Assembly: GCA_037951165.1 (NCBI GenBank)
Contig: JBBDHG010000004.1
Span: 1,321,001-1,385,000, forward strand
Length of the DNA: 64,000 bases
Direction: 5' to 3'
Origin: Lophius americanus
Taxonomy: Eukaryota > Chordata > Actinopteri > Lophiiformes > Lophiidae
Shown here: in pieces, positions 12,306-24,379 of the stretch
How the letters are laid out: every line of letters begins with the position of its first letter
Numbering within the stretch: position 1 is the stretch's first letter
Notes under the pieces: generated by a model
Database searches by the model: none
Told to the model about the DNA's origin: nothing
Seen by the model: the letters and a program-made list of their open reading frames with translations, nothing else
Translations under genes and position numbers: made by a program

Positions 12306-12497
12306 TTAGCAGGCAGTCCGGGATTTCCAGAAGACCACTCTGCAGCCCGCTCTGCGAATCGGAGCTGCTGTGCCATCCAGTCCCCGTCGATTCTTCGCCT
12401 GAGTCTCTGGGTCTGCATGTTCTCGAAGGATTATTCCATTTTCAGTTTTGGAAAGTTTGTAAGCCAAGTCTATTAGCTTGTTTTTCTTTATCCATTC
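12306..12497 (-). CDS. sst4: Somatostatin-family prohormone, exon 2 (mature peptide)
   Basis: This exon opens after a tttcctccatag acceptor and encodes 63 residues plus TAA. It ends with a dibasic RR cleavage site and then AGCRVVFWKSRTAC at the extreme C-terminus (codons 12309-12350). Two cysteines 11 residues apart and the central FWK are the hallmark of somatostatin: they form the disulfide ring and the receptor-binding core. The ending FWKSRTAC is that of catfish somatostatin-22, so this belongs to that divergent fish lineage. I give sst4 as the likely name, not certain. A second RR lies 11 residues upstream of the first (NRRGLD). The intron is phase 0 between KQ and E, as in the human SST gene. 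The secreted peptide should signal through SST receptors to inhibit hormone release. Confidence 0.88.
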   Translation of the reverse strand, partial: EWIKKNKLIDLAYKLSKTENGIILREHADPETQAKNRRGLDGTAAPIRRAGCRVVFWKSRTAC

Positions 12498-13065
12498 CTA
12501 TGGAGGAAATGTTGGCATAAGTTCATGACAGAAACTTGGCAGGTCTACCTCATAGCCCGAAAGCTTAATGCAAAGTCAGTACACTCATCTCTAATTAGTA
12601 TTATCATGGTGCTAGAGCTGTGAGGATATTCAAGATGTGCCTATTCCAGGAAGTGAAAGACAGAAATACTTAAGTTGAGTGTTTTAGAGTCTTGATAGGG
12701 TCGAATTTAAGAATCTATATTTTAATCTAAGGGTAGCTTGTTACTATCCAAATATAACATAAATATTTGCTGTTAATTAATCAAAAATAATATTTAGAAT
12801 GTGCTGCATAAGATTATTTCTCTCTTTAGACAAAAAAAGGACAATTTTCCAAGAAACTAGGCTTTTTAACATCTTGAATTCCTATTTCTACAGTTTAGCT
12901 TTGAGAGCATGCACCATGAGGCACTGACAATAAAATTATACTTTTAATAGATTCATCAAGTCTTATTAATGTAAAAAGCTGCATACCCAACCCACATAAA
13001 TTCATTAGTAGCAAAGACGTAACAGCATAAATAAAACTCAATTAAGAAGAATATATCTATATTAC

Positions 13066-13206
13066 CTGTTTTTCCTGTGATTTGTTAAGCCATTTCAAGG
13101 AATCTTGCTCAGAACGTAGGTCTTTTAACTCCTTCTCCATCCCTGTGTATTCGGCAACACCTAATGCAAAAAACAAAAGTGCCGCAAAACACGATATTTG
13201 GTTCAT
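13066..13206 (-). CDS. sst4: Somatostatin-family prohormone, exon 1 (signal peptide)
   Basis: ATG at 13206 starts MNQISCFAALLFFALGVAEY, a signal peptide with a hydrophobic core and a plausible cleavage after GVA. A Lys/Glu-rich propeptide follows, and the exon ends KSQEKQ at a GTAATA donor. The exon has 47 codons, phase 0. With exon 2 the precursor is 110 aa, the usual length for preprosomatostatin. The intron is 568 bp. No frame damage is seen, so the gene looks functional. Confidence 0.87.
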
Positions 13207-13294
13207 CGTTATTTGGGAAATATTTCAGCGATAGAGACCTTCCTCACATTCACTGCTGATGTGCACTGGATGACTGTAAGGCAACGATGCCCCT

Positions 13295-13303
13295 GTTTTT
13301 AAA
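13295..13303 (-). promoter_or_regulatory. TATA-like box of the somatostatin gene
   Basis: Minus-strand TTTAAAA lies about 90 bp upstream of the ATG, leaving room for a short 5'UTR. A CRE-like word (TGACGGCA, minus) lies near 13.53 kb. Mammalian SST is CRE-driven, but this match is imperfect and its role is inference. Confidence 0.4.
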
Positions 13304-13319
13304 GCGATAATTCAACCCC

Positions 13320-15903
13320 AAAGTGATGGAGGCGGGTAATTGCAGATTGACCTTCTTCAATTCTGTGTGTGTCCCCTATCAATGCATTGGAGCATGTACT
13401 ATGTCATTTACAGCAGTCATTAACACTGAGAGGAATGTCCCAAAATGGAGATTTTACTAACCTGGTCTTTCTTCATGTAACTGTGTACATAAGCCGACTG
13501 CAATCTGGCAGTATAAGTGAAGGTCACCCTGATGCCGTCATTAGCTTAGTTTGTAAATGGGTGAGATCTCCTCCATGTGAGTAAGTACGATGCCCACCCA
13601 TGTAAAATAAAGCATTAATGAGGTTGACATGAGGGAAACAATGATTACATTAACCTGCACAGCCATAAAGTTGAATCAGCGTGCAGTGCAGAGATACTGG
13701 GATATTCTGATGCCATAAAGGTTAAATTATCATTTGTTACACCCTTGTGAGTTGTAGGAATCTTTTTAATGAGACTTCTGCTCTGCTTAACTTAACAGCT
13801 CCTTTGAATCCGAATCAATGAATTTTTGTCGCAGGCTACATTGATTTTGTAATAGTAGGTGCTGCAAACATGCAGATGTGTTTCATGGAAGGAAACGTCC
13901 AGTTGTGTACAACAATATAACGTTCTTATCTTTCATTATATATAATCATCTGAAACTATTTTTCTACTTTTATTTTAACTTAAACTTAATCTAACTTGTT
14001 AAGTCTCAATGAGATTAAAAACAGCTTTTTCAAGGGCCCCTGGCTGAGGGATTGCACCAATGCAGTGGAAATGATTAATCCTTCCACTGACATGGAGCAA
14101 TTTACACAGCAAAAAATAAGAAATTCATTTCAGACCGTGAATTGTTAAAACCATATCCTGAGATAAATCCTGTGAAAATATCACAACTGTCATAACGAAC
14201 ACTGATGTATTAATTAAAGTCTGTCTTAATTGAACTGCAATCTGATATATAATAAAGCAATCACAAAAAAAAATTGATAAATGAAATTAACGCTAATGTT
14301 TGCGTTAGAGAGACCCCATGGTATTGTTTTAGTAGTTCTGATTATCTATGAAATGTATATATATATAGTGATAAAATTATTTTCTAGTATATAAATGACC
14401 TTCTAGCAACCCATGAGCAGAATCTGCATGATCCAACTGGGTGTGGCACCCATATTTTGAGAACCACTGCAGTACATCTTTAATGTTTAATGCTTCCTAG
14501 TTAATTGTTTTTATATTATGTGATTACCCATATTTGTTTGTTAATTTATTTGTTTGTCTGTTTCTTGAAAGTTGTGAATGAATAGTTACCAAATTTTGAG
14601 TGGGGCTTTCTGCCATGAAAGTATTGATTACATTTTTTTAGGCAGATCTATAGATGAATGCAAATTCTGGATCTCTATTTAACTGTCTTTGACATTGTGA
14701 GTTAAGACAACTTAACAATTTGCCAATTTAATAAAATAATAATAATCATTACAATATTTAGTTTTGGCATAGCTTGAAAACTATTTTCCAATTTCTCAGG
14801 TTTTAGTGACATTGCGTTTGTGGAGGTATGGGCTCTCTGAGTGCTTTCCACTTTATTCATGTAAGAGTTTAGTGGGTCAATATACATAAATAAATTGAGA
14901 AATGTAAAAACAAACAAAAGCATGGAAAACTTTCCAATGGACTGGACGGGTCTGGCTCAAATGCAGAGAAATAATTTCACTATGTTGTACTGTGTATGAC
15001 TGCATGTGATCAATAAGGATGTCTTCTTCATCTTCTTATCCATCTCTCCTGGTTAGAATGTGCTCACGGATCACATGTGAGAAAAGTAACATGAAGTCGA
15101 ATGAATGTTGAGCAATCACATGTATGTTTGCACATTTACATTTTCCACTGGACATAGAGCCTCTCCCTCTCAAATGGAGACATCACCTTGAAGTGCATCA
15201 AACTTTCAACAAAAGCGCCTGTAGAGCGCCTGGAATAGCTGCCTAAATAATTAATGAGCGCATAGTCAAGAGCCAAATAATCCTTTTAAGAAAAGCTACT
15301 GAGAGTGCTAAAGCAAGAATGATTCTATCCATTCTGACAACTGTCTGCAGCGATCCATACGGGAAGTATTTAATGCAGAGTCGCATCAAGCCTTTACCTT
15401 TTGTGGGAACTGGGGTCCTGAAGAGTTAAGATTTTACAATAATATGTCAAAAATGAATGAGATCATCGATGTGACACACTCCAGAAGTTTGAACTCTCTT
15501 TCAGCTGTTTTGTTGTTTGTCCATCTTACATAACCACATGAGTTTATCTGATATTTTAGACTCTGAAAAATAGATTTCCGAATATTTGCAAACCAAAAAG
15601 CAACAGCATTTTGAGTGGGAAGTTGTTAAATGTAATTATTGTGCCTCTTTGCATTTAGCTATATGGTGATTTGCATTTGTTGATCAGTGACTTAGATTAA
15701 GATATATGAGCTTCAGTGACTTTTCTTTCGGGGCATACCACATTAATGATTTTCTGAGTTACTTGTGTGTGGAAATTTAATGTTGAAATCATAGGAAAGA
15801 GGATATTCCAGATGTAAAATCCAAATGATGTGTTTTCCACACACATTATATGGATTCAATGTATACCATAAAAACAACTACTATTTCTTTCAATTTGCAT
15901 TTC

Positions 15904-15963
<60 letters not shown>

Positions 15964-16850
15964 CATAGGAAAAGCATTACATTTACAACGTACTTCCTGT
16001 CGACATGTCAGAGGAACAAATGTGTCATTTGTTGTAACCTCTTACTTTTTATATCAGTCCCTGACCGGACCTCACCAGTCTTCCCAAGTCACTTAGAGCA
16101 AATCGGTGAGCACAGGTCGATGACATCAGTACTCTAAAGATAGGTTGCAATTGTCTCGGTCCTATGTGGCTTGCGTGGTCCCCTCACTGTTTGCTGTGTT
16201 GAGGCACTTGGACGCACTTCTGGTTCACCCAAATTAGTGTGAGTGTTTAGGTTGCTGTGTATTCACGTGGTGAGCATATGGTAGCACACCCTTCTTTACT
16301 TTGCAGCCCCTTTGATTGGTCTCAGCCATTTAGGTTTCTTTTCAGTTCCCATTGACGTTGTATAATTCTTAGCTAATACATATTTAGGTGGTGCTATATT
16401 TTATATTTGACATATCTGTATAATATAAATACTTATGTATGATAATTCAAATACTTTTTTTTTTTTAATTTACAATTACTTTATAATTGTAGATTTGTTT
16501 AGCCTGATTTATCTGCTTTATGTAAATAAAATTGACTTTATAGTGGAACATGACTCCGCCCCTACAGCTAATAAACTTGTGGACCTTGTTGGGTGTTTGA
16601 AGTGATTCAGAACTAGTAATCCACATTTTCATCCCTAATTCCTGGTGGTAAAATTCCCCAGGTGGCGTTGTTGGTTGATTCGTACAAAATCCCAAAAAAA
16701 ATACTAACTCTCGTTAGGACCGGACAGGAATAACCTTTTTCATTTTACGCTTTTAAAAGCAAGATATATGAAGTAATAACAAATACGGATATACCTTTTC
16801 TTTTTAATAGTAAGTATCAAACTGACAAAGGTGCCTTATTCATGACTTCT
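13320..16850. other. Intergenic, no gene seen
   Basis: AT-rich sequence with only chance ORFs. A long (TA)n array lies near 15.9 kb. I looked here for the 3' exons and NC1 domain of the minus-strand collagen and found none that I could support. Confidence 0.4.
15906..15958. repeat. (TA)n microsatellite
   Basis: An uninterrupted TA dinucleotide run of about 53 bp, ending in 'catatacacag'-like sequence. Confidence 0.95.
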
Positions 16851-16889
16851 CAGAGCCTGAGTAACTGGAACTACAATATATACTGATAA

Positions 16890-19530
16890 GGCATTACATT
16901 AAAACAAGTCCTCCCTGGAGGTCGAGTCGTCCCTGGAGGTCCACTAATGCCAGTGGGACCAAGCAAGCCAGGAGGTACTGGTTCATGGTTCACCTTACCG
17001 AACCCTGGTTCACCTTTGAAGCCTGTAGGATAGAGTTGGACCAATAAGAATTCTATTTCCCCAATATTATCTGTGGTCCATTTCTGATCTTCTGGAGTTA
17101 GCAAAATTTGTTAAATGTCAGTGTGATTTGTACTGAAGTGCTGGTCAGGTTATCTGGCTGTGAGAGATGAAATAAGAAATCTAATGGTATTCATATTTGG
17201 ACTGGTATAGTGTACAGGTGGACGAAGTTTGGAAGACTTTTTTGGACCGGGTTGTCCAGGAAAATCTTCCAGCCCAGGTGGACCAGGCAAACCTGGGATA
17301 TATCGAGTGTCTCCCTTGTCACCTGAGGGACAAAAGTTATAAATATATCACACTATATTCCATACATTTCAACTTAATATCACAGAAGAAAAGTAAGAAA
17401 ATAATCCTAAACAGTATTGTTTTCTTTTTTGATTTACTGTCCCATTGGTATTTTGTATCATTTATGGGACTATAACCGCCAGGTTATAATCCCATAAACC
17501 CCCAGGTTTATGGGATCCCTCTGACTCCTTTGAGATGTGCTCAAAGGAGATTTGACTCCTATGAGCACTTTGAGATTTGATCCAAATGTAAAGTGCATTA
17601 TAAATTAAATGTATTATTATTATTATTATTATTATTATAGACTCCTTGATTTCCTTCCGAGAGCACTGGTCCTTCAAAGACTGGATAACCAGTGGGACCT
17701 GGTCACAGAACAGCAAAGAGATTTTGTTTCCAAAATGCTTAATATTGTCAGGGAGATTTATTGAACCAAAAACATTAATTATTTTATTGTTAGAAATGTG
17801 ATACAAATTTCAAACCATGCTGTCCAGGGCTCCCTTGTGATCCTTTTCTCCCAACCTATTGGTCCAATACTCCCAATATCTCCAGGGGGACCATGTAGAC
17901 CAGAATAACCTTGCAACTAATAATTTTGAGATGTCAGATAGTAGCCACTATCTCATGCTATACACTACAACAATTACAAAAACTGTATTGCATTCTGACG
18001 TGGAAAAGTTTTCATCTACAAAGGAGTTTTAAAAAAAGGACATAAATTTATCTTGTCATCATCATGAAAGATTAAAAAAAAAAAAACAGCTCCCTTTGAT
18101 AGATATATTTTAGTTAAAATCTCAGAAAGTGACAATGGATAATATTATTATGATCTTTTTCTGCAAAGCTTTCCCGGCTCACCAGGATCTCCTGGAGGTC
18201 CAGCAATGACTAACTGTGGAGCTGATAGAGGTCCGAGGGGACCTCTAAGACCTGGTTCTCCATTCAAGCCTGGGTGACCCCGAACACCTTTGGTCCCATC
18301 TGAGCCAGGGTCAGCTTAATACGGTAATCGAAATTGACTGTGAAGCACATACTGTGCACATACAGAAAATAAGGAAACTTAAGTCAACCCATCTCTATGC
18401 AGTAGTAACAAAAAGGAAGTGATGTAATCAGCTATGCAACAATTCTGACTGATTCACAACACTTGGACACAAGATATATGCCTAAATACTGCTAAATACT
18501 GAAATATACCATAATCTAAGCTTTGCTTAACTGAAAACATAAAAAGAAAACCCCTATAAGAAGTTACTCAAGACTATTCACCGATACTCAAAGAAGAATC
18601 ATGATCAGTTACGACAGTTGTGGAAGTCGTGGTAGTTTAGTGTCTAGATGAAATGACTATTTAGAGAAGATGTCTAAACTTACTTCTGTCTTCGGGAGGT
18701 TGAGGTGGGCCTGGATCACCAGCATCCCCACCAGGACCTGGTAGTCCTGTATATATATTCCCTGGCTCTCCAGAATCCCCTTTGGGGCCTGGAAAGCCAA
18801 TTGGACCACGTGGGCCTGGCACATAAATCCCAGCTGCATGACCTGTAATATGTAAAATGAGACACAGTGATTGAATTATCTTGAGAAGCCAAAAGATATT
18901 ATATCGTATCTTTGAAATACAACTGACTTATAACCACCATTTGGTTATTTGATAAATTTGCCAATATAGTGAGAGGATTAGTAGTAGCATCTATATTGGA
19001 TACCCCGAGGTCCAGGAAACCCTAAGACACCTGAAAAAAACCCCAGTTATAACAATCCTTTTGACCTTTGTTAGACCTAATAAATTATTCAGCGGCTTAT
19101 TGGTGAGTTTGCCTTTAACACAATACTGTTCATCTACCCTGACGCCGTGGAAGAGACCAGGGTCTCCAGGGTATTTTTCAGAAGTTCAATCACATGTCTG
19201 AGTATCTGTGAACAACCCACAGTGGACAAATGTTGAAAGGTGGTGGAATCGCTGAAATAACTTTGTGTATTTTGCTTGTATTGGAACGAGTGGAATTACG
19301 AAAATTCGTAATACCAAGTTGAAAATATTAATCATAAACTCAAATCATCTGGAGGCTCACGGGGGACCTTGACTTCCTTTTTCACCCTTAACATTAGAGG
19401 ATAAAATCCAATGATGATTATACAAGGCATCCCAGAGGAGTGGTAACTATTTTTGCGACTCACAGAACACTGACCGTTCCTCAATGTGTCCCTGGAAATC
19501 CTGGATCACCCCTTTGGCCAGGTTGTCCCT
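16890..19530 (-). pseudogene. col4a3: Type IV collagen relic, alpha-3-like, minus strand
   Basis: At least ten minus-strand Gly-X-Y segments are seen. These are about 19528-19480 (GQPGQRGDPGFPG), 19390-19361, 19171-19135, 19030-19003, 18842-18684, 18314-18183, 17925-17818, 17715-17640 continuing at 17522-17465, 17322-17205, and 17045-16900. Several keep good splice sites. 18842-18684 is fully open (PRGPIGFPGPKGDSGEPG), with acceptor tattacag and donor GTAAGT. 18314-18183 is also intact, with a GTGAGC donor. Damage includes a frameshift at about 17862, a TGA ending the 19.5 kb exon, a TAA after GIP at about 17505, missing glycines at 16.9-17.0 kb, and a LINE tail inserted in one exon. No NC1 domain was found. 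It runs head-to-head with the plus-strand col4a4-like relic, as COL4A3 and COL4A4 do. The alpha-3 naming rests on that pairing and on synteny with nyap2. Confidence 0.8.
17561..17639 (+). mobile_element. LINE 3'-tail insertion inside a collagen exon
   Basis: About 75 bp almost identical to the last 65 bp of the 1.4-2.1 kb LINE, ending in (ATT)n. The right flank is gactcctt at 17640. The same word occurs at 17523-17530, and gactcct at 17554-17560, so a 7-8 bp target-site duplication is likely. On the minus strand, Gly-X-Y coding sequence lies on both sides (GNQGV before, GVRGIP after). Confidence 0.75.
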
Positions 19531-19539
19531 GCAGAAAAC

Positions 19540-21705
19540 CATGTCTTTAATGGTCACGCACCAACATCATGACTCATTATATCATAGTATAGTGGAAGAG
19601 TACCCTAATTAAAATTTGTCCAGGATCACTGTCTTTCCCCCGCGTTACCTGTAAAGGAATGAAGCACAGAATCAAGAAATTGGGAGGCTCTGCATTCTAT
19701 AAAGTAAGTCTGCAATGACCTCAATGATGTCTTGAGGGTTGTCAGTAGTTATGAGCCACAGCTTAGACTAGCTTTTCACTACATATGCATAGCAGAGCTT
19801 CAATTAAGGTGTATGTTCCAGAGCTGTAACATCTTTGATGCATTCATTGCAATATGGATATTCAAATAGCACATAGAATTTAGGTCAGGCTCAGATTTGA
19901 TTCCAACACAATATCAGATACTCTCGGTCCAATGATGTCAACCTGGGTCTTTCTCACTGTCATAAACTGCTTGCACAGGTATATCCACCTCACTGTGCAA
20001 TCCGAACAAATCAAAGCAGCCGTTGCTGCAGTTCTTTTAAGTGTGGGCCTTCAAAAAGTGGGCTTCAATGAGATCATGTTGAAGTATGGATTTTAGTCTG
20101 AACGAACTACAAAATCTTAATTACAAAGAAATGTTGAGGTTTCTTTTACTGTGTCCCATGTGGAATTAAGGAAATTATAGCATAATAAGTCATTAGACAA
20201 GAAACATGTTTCTTATCTCAAATTTGTCTCAATGGCATAATCTCAGAATAAAACAACAGATCTCAAACTATACACATATTGTATATAGATAAATACTAAG
20301 ACCATCATTTAACTGTCAAGTAACTTTTGCCTTTTTGATGATATGACATAATCTCATGATTGGGGAAAAACTATAGTTATATGAATGCTTCAGGACCCTT
20401 CTGTTCCTTCATCATAAATTGCCCATTAGTGAGGTAACCAAACAAAAACAAAAATAAATCAAGACCCCAAGTTTAGAGCTGCATCGCTGCCCTCTGCTGA
20501 TCATATTTTTACTGAGCTGTGGACCATGGTTGCATTATTCCACTTAAAGTGGGCCCTGCTACTGTGCATGCTGGTTTGGTGTCAATGTTACTGGGACACT
20601 CTTGTAGGTCCACCTGTATCTTTCCTGCTGTGACACATCTAGGGGATTGCTGTACAACCTTCCATTGTTGGTCATTTATTCAATGCAAAGTGAACTGTTT
20701 GGAGGGAAAAGTGAGATGTAAGAGTCAAATAAGACATCAAAACTTTCTGCTTGGGCCCCAAAAAATCTTATATATTTGCACAAAGTCCTTTCTGATTGTG
20801 CTAAAGAGTTAGCGAGTGAATGTCATGTAGTCTCCTACCTCTGGAGACTCTGGAATCCAACAAAGCCAGTTCGCTCGCCACACTACACTGCAGGTCGGCC
20901 ACAGGGCCCCATTAACTTTAGCCAGCCTTATTTAATATTACTTAAGGACTTCTCCACTGCCATGAAGACATTACTCCCCTCCGTCGTCCATTAAGCACAA
21001 ACATGTAACTGCTTTCCCATTACTCATTCTAATGTATTCCCAATCGTATTCTTTGCAATCACGGGCAAAATAAAATGATGTACCGGATTTGGCACGCGGG
21101 CCTTGAGTTTCACATGTCTGCTTTACACTAATTATCAATCAGCTGCTCTAGTATGTCGTGTAGCAATGGCAAACTGCCATCGTTCCTACTTCACTAATAT
21201 GTCCTAATTTAGGGAATGCACTCAAACCCAATGGCCGGTTCAAGTCCTGGCCTGCTGGTTTATGTTTTTGTGATTGCTGCGAAACATAGGCATGAATGTT
21301 TGAAACAAGAAAGTGGGCCAACAGATGTACCGCATAACTTAATTTCACCCTCATAAACCCATCCAAACATTTAGTAAGCTTCAAGAAAACATTACTTAAT
21401 TAAGCACACACACAACATTAGACATTTTCCGGTATTCACAGAGCAGTTCTTCTTCAGAATATGACTTAAAAATAAGAATGATCGAGTCCAGTTTTCATCG
21501 AGTATCTTGCACCCACGCACACACACACACATATACACGAACACACACCCACGAAAATACACGAATACACACACACACACATACTCACATACACACACGA
21601 ACAAACACACACACAAACAGCTTCATCCAGCCTTCATCTCTCTCTCAAATGCAGTGATGAGGAAATTCCCTCACATTTAGGTTTATGGTTTGTCTATATT
21701 TTGTT
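19540..21705. other. Region between the divergent collagen relics
   Basis: By analogy with paired COL4 genes, this should hold the shared bidirectional promoter and the signal-peptide exons of both genes. I could not recognise either first exon, nor a CpG-rich promoter. The sequence is AT-rich with a CA-rich tract at 21.5-21.6 kb. The promoter may be lost. Confidence 0.35.
21508..21622. repeat. CA-rich degenerate microsatellite
   Basis: Interrupted (CA)n with acacgaa variants over about 115 bp. Confidence 0.85.
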
Positions 21706-21709
21706 TCAG

Positions 21710-21782
21710 GGGGACATTAAGGGCCCATGTCAAGGGAGAGACTGCTCTGCATGTCCATGACTTCCTGCGAACGGCGCAAAGG
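21710..21782 (+). pseudogene. col4a4: col4a4-like 7S-domain exon with in-frame stop
   Basis: After a tttgtttcag acceptor the frame reads GDIKGPCQGRDCSACP, stop, LPANGAKG, with a GTATGA donor at 21783. The GPCxGRDCSxC pattern is the N-terminal 7S cysteine block of the alpha-2/4/6 class of type IV collagen. The TGA at 21758-21760 falls where the family has a cysteine. This identifies the plus-strand gene as alpha-4 class and shows it is broken. Confidence 0.8.
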
Positions 21783-23929
21783 GTATGAGCTCCTGCTTCT
21801 TGTGCTGTCATGTATTATTAATTATTCTCTCAGTACTGATGCTGGTATTTTGAATACACTTCTTGGTAATTAGATGCAATGACTTAAAACAAAAGTAAGA
21901 AAAACATCTGCATAATTCAATTTCTTGGTTGTTGATAGAAGTGAATAAATAGTTCAGGAAATGTCATGGTACTTGTAGGAAAAATAACATGTCCCGCACA
22001 GCAGCAGTCTAAGAAAGGGAGTTATACAATATTAATTATCGACGTTCTACACTTTAGGGAGCTCCAGGAAAGCCAGGACAGCGGGATCCCACGGGACCAA
22101 TGGGACCAAGGGGACATAAAGGATCACGTGGAGAGAAAGGCAGGAGGGGAGCTGTGGGAGCACAGTGGCCTACAGGAAGCCGTGTTAGTGATGTGCATTT
22201 TGTGTGTCTGTATTGTATCTAATGTAGTAACAGAAAAAAAATAATGAGGGTACTGCATGTGAACAGAGCTAATAGTCACCATAAATCTACATCAGTAAAC
22301 CATTCCTAGTAATGTTTTAACAGAATAAAGTAGGGATTAAAGTAATGTGATCCAAATCCACTTCAATGGAACACATATTTTTTACATCTCAGGGCAAGAC
22401 AGGAGTTCCTACATACATTTCATGGTCATGATTGATAACTGAATTACTGAATTAATTGTGGTATTAATGTGAAAGAAGCTCCATAGCGCTTAAACTATAA
22501 TAACTATTCTCTGAGAGTTGACTAAACCTCTGAGGGCATTGCACCAACTTCCCAAAAACTGCACAACTCAACTTCTTGTTTACTGTTTAGATTTTTATTT
22601 GAGAATGTTTGTATTTTTTTAACTTACGATTTTCACAGCAAGTTGATAAATTGAAGACATAATATTTGAGAGCACACTTTAAATAGTGGAATATTCTTAA
22701 GCATTAGTCGGTATGCCCGCTTGTTGAAACATCATGAAATATGATGCAGATGTGTTTCCTTTTACACCTAAAGCAGCGTTTTCTTAACTGTATATAGAAT
22801 AAATATTTTATTTTATATAATCCAGACTGTTAACTTCAACACATTTTGATTATGAATTATTGCAGTAATATGATATGATCTTTATTCATTGCCATAATTG
22901 TGTTAATTATTTCAGGCACACCCAGGAACAGGAGGTGAGCCTGGTTTGTCAGGAGTTGGTGGCTGTAATGGGACAAGAGGGCGACCAGGAATCCCTGGTA
23001 TTCCTGGTCCCTATGAACTGAATAAACTGTGTGTGCTTGAGGGAAGGTTTTATATGAGTGATGTGTGTGTGTTGCTGCATGTGTGGGTGTATAGAGTTAC
23101 TTGCAATTTACAACCACTGGAAACATATAAACTCTTCAATTCCATATTCCAGGGTGAACGGCACTTCTCGCCCATAAGGGCCAGAGGAAGTCATAGAATT
23201 TCCTCCAGATTTTCTTCCAACCTTTGGATACAAGGTCAAAGCAAAACATTCTATTTATCTGCTGTGGAAACCTAAAGCCTATAAAGATCAATGTAGTTTG
23301 GTTGCCTTAATGGTTTTTCCAAATCCTTACTTCTCCATGGTGCAATTTTGTAAAGTTTTCACTTCTGCTTCTCAGGGAGACAGGAGGCCTCCTGGGCAAT
23401 GTGGCCCAAAAGCTCCAACGGTGAGTTATCCATTATGTTGTAATGGGAGAATTTCAAAGAGAAGGAACAGTATTTGATATTAACTTCTTTACTTATTAGG
23501 GTAGTATAGGAGACGACAACAATCAAAACAAGAAAAAAAGAGCAAGGAATCCTTGGTTTTCCTGGACTTCGGGCAGGTGACTTATTACACTCTACCACAA
23601 TGTTAGACAACCACATGCATACACATGCTCGATATTCAACCTTTTTATCCAACTGGTCTTCCAGTGTCTATACCGTTCATATAGGGTAGGAATGAAAACC
23701 AATGAGATGATAATCCTGATGAAACCCATATTGAGTGTTACTGATGAGGAATCACAAAGGACTCTCTTTGATATGCATGATATGGATCTATATTCAACAG
23801 TATGACAGATTCTTACTGATGTTTACAGATACCTTCATTATTCTTCTCAGAGTTATAGGTGCTCTTCAGATACAGGAATTGAGTTAAGAAAAACAACCCT
23901 ATGTTGGAAAGCATGATAATATGGTGGTT

Positions 23930-24190
23930 GTCACTGGGAGGCAGCACTTCACAACAAGAGGATTCTGGGTGCGTATCCACTTGAGGACATGGGGCCTTTC
24001 TGTGTGGATTTGCATGTTCGCCCCACAAATGAGTGGGTTCGCTCCTGGTATGCATACAGGTGAATGTGTGACTCTAAATTACCCGTAGATATGAGCACAG
24101 ATGATCACTTATCTCTGTGCTAGCCCTGTCATGAACTTAGTTACAGATCCTCGTGTGTCTGCTGAACTCTAGTGGCTGCCCTGTGGAATT
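23930..24190 (+). repeat. Fish interspersed repeat in a collagen intron
   Basis: Carries the recurring string of this family: 'ggcagcacttcacaacaagaggattctgggtg', 'ggggcctttctgtgtggatttgcatgttcgcccc', 'gtgactctaaattacccgtag', 'ctgtgctagccctgtcatgaact'. It is the fullest copy in the window and is substituted throughout. Confidence 0.65.
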
Positions 24191-24311
24191 GTACCTAAAC
24201 ATTAAATGTTGGAATGGTGGAATTCCTGGAAACCAAGGTTCTTCTGGTGAATTTGGTTATATTTGGTGAAGCCAAACAAAATGATCAATAATTAAAGGTT
24301 TGGAAATAAAA

Positions 24312-24379
24312 CATCCATCCATCCATCCATCCATCCATCCATCCATCCATCCACCCATCCATCCATCCATTCATCCATC
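24312..24379. repeat. (ATCC)n microsatellite
   Basis: About 17 copies of ATCC with two interruptions. On the minus strand it is (GGAT)n, the usual tail of the fish interspersed repeat found just upstream. Confidence 0.9.

Noticed and set aside
12221..12418. 65-codon minus ORF starting MQTQRLRRRIDGD
   Set aside because: Wrong frame over the somatostatin exon; the true frame gives RRAGCRVVFWKSRTAC and has proper splice phase.
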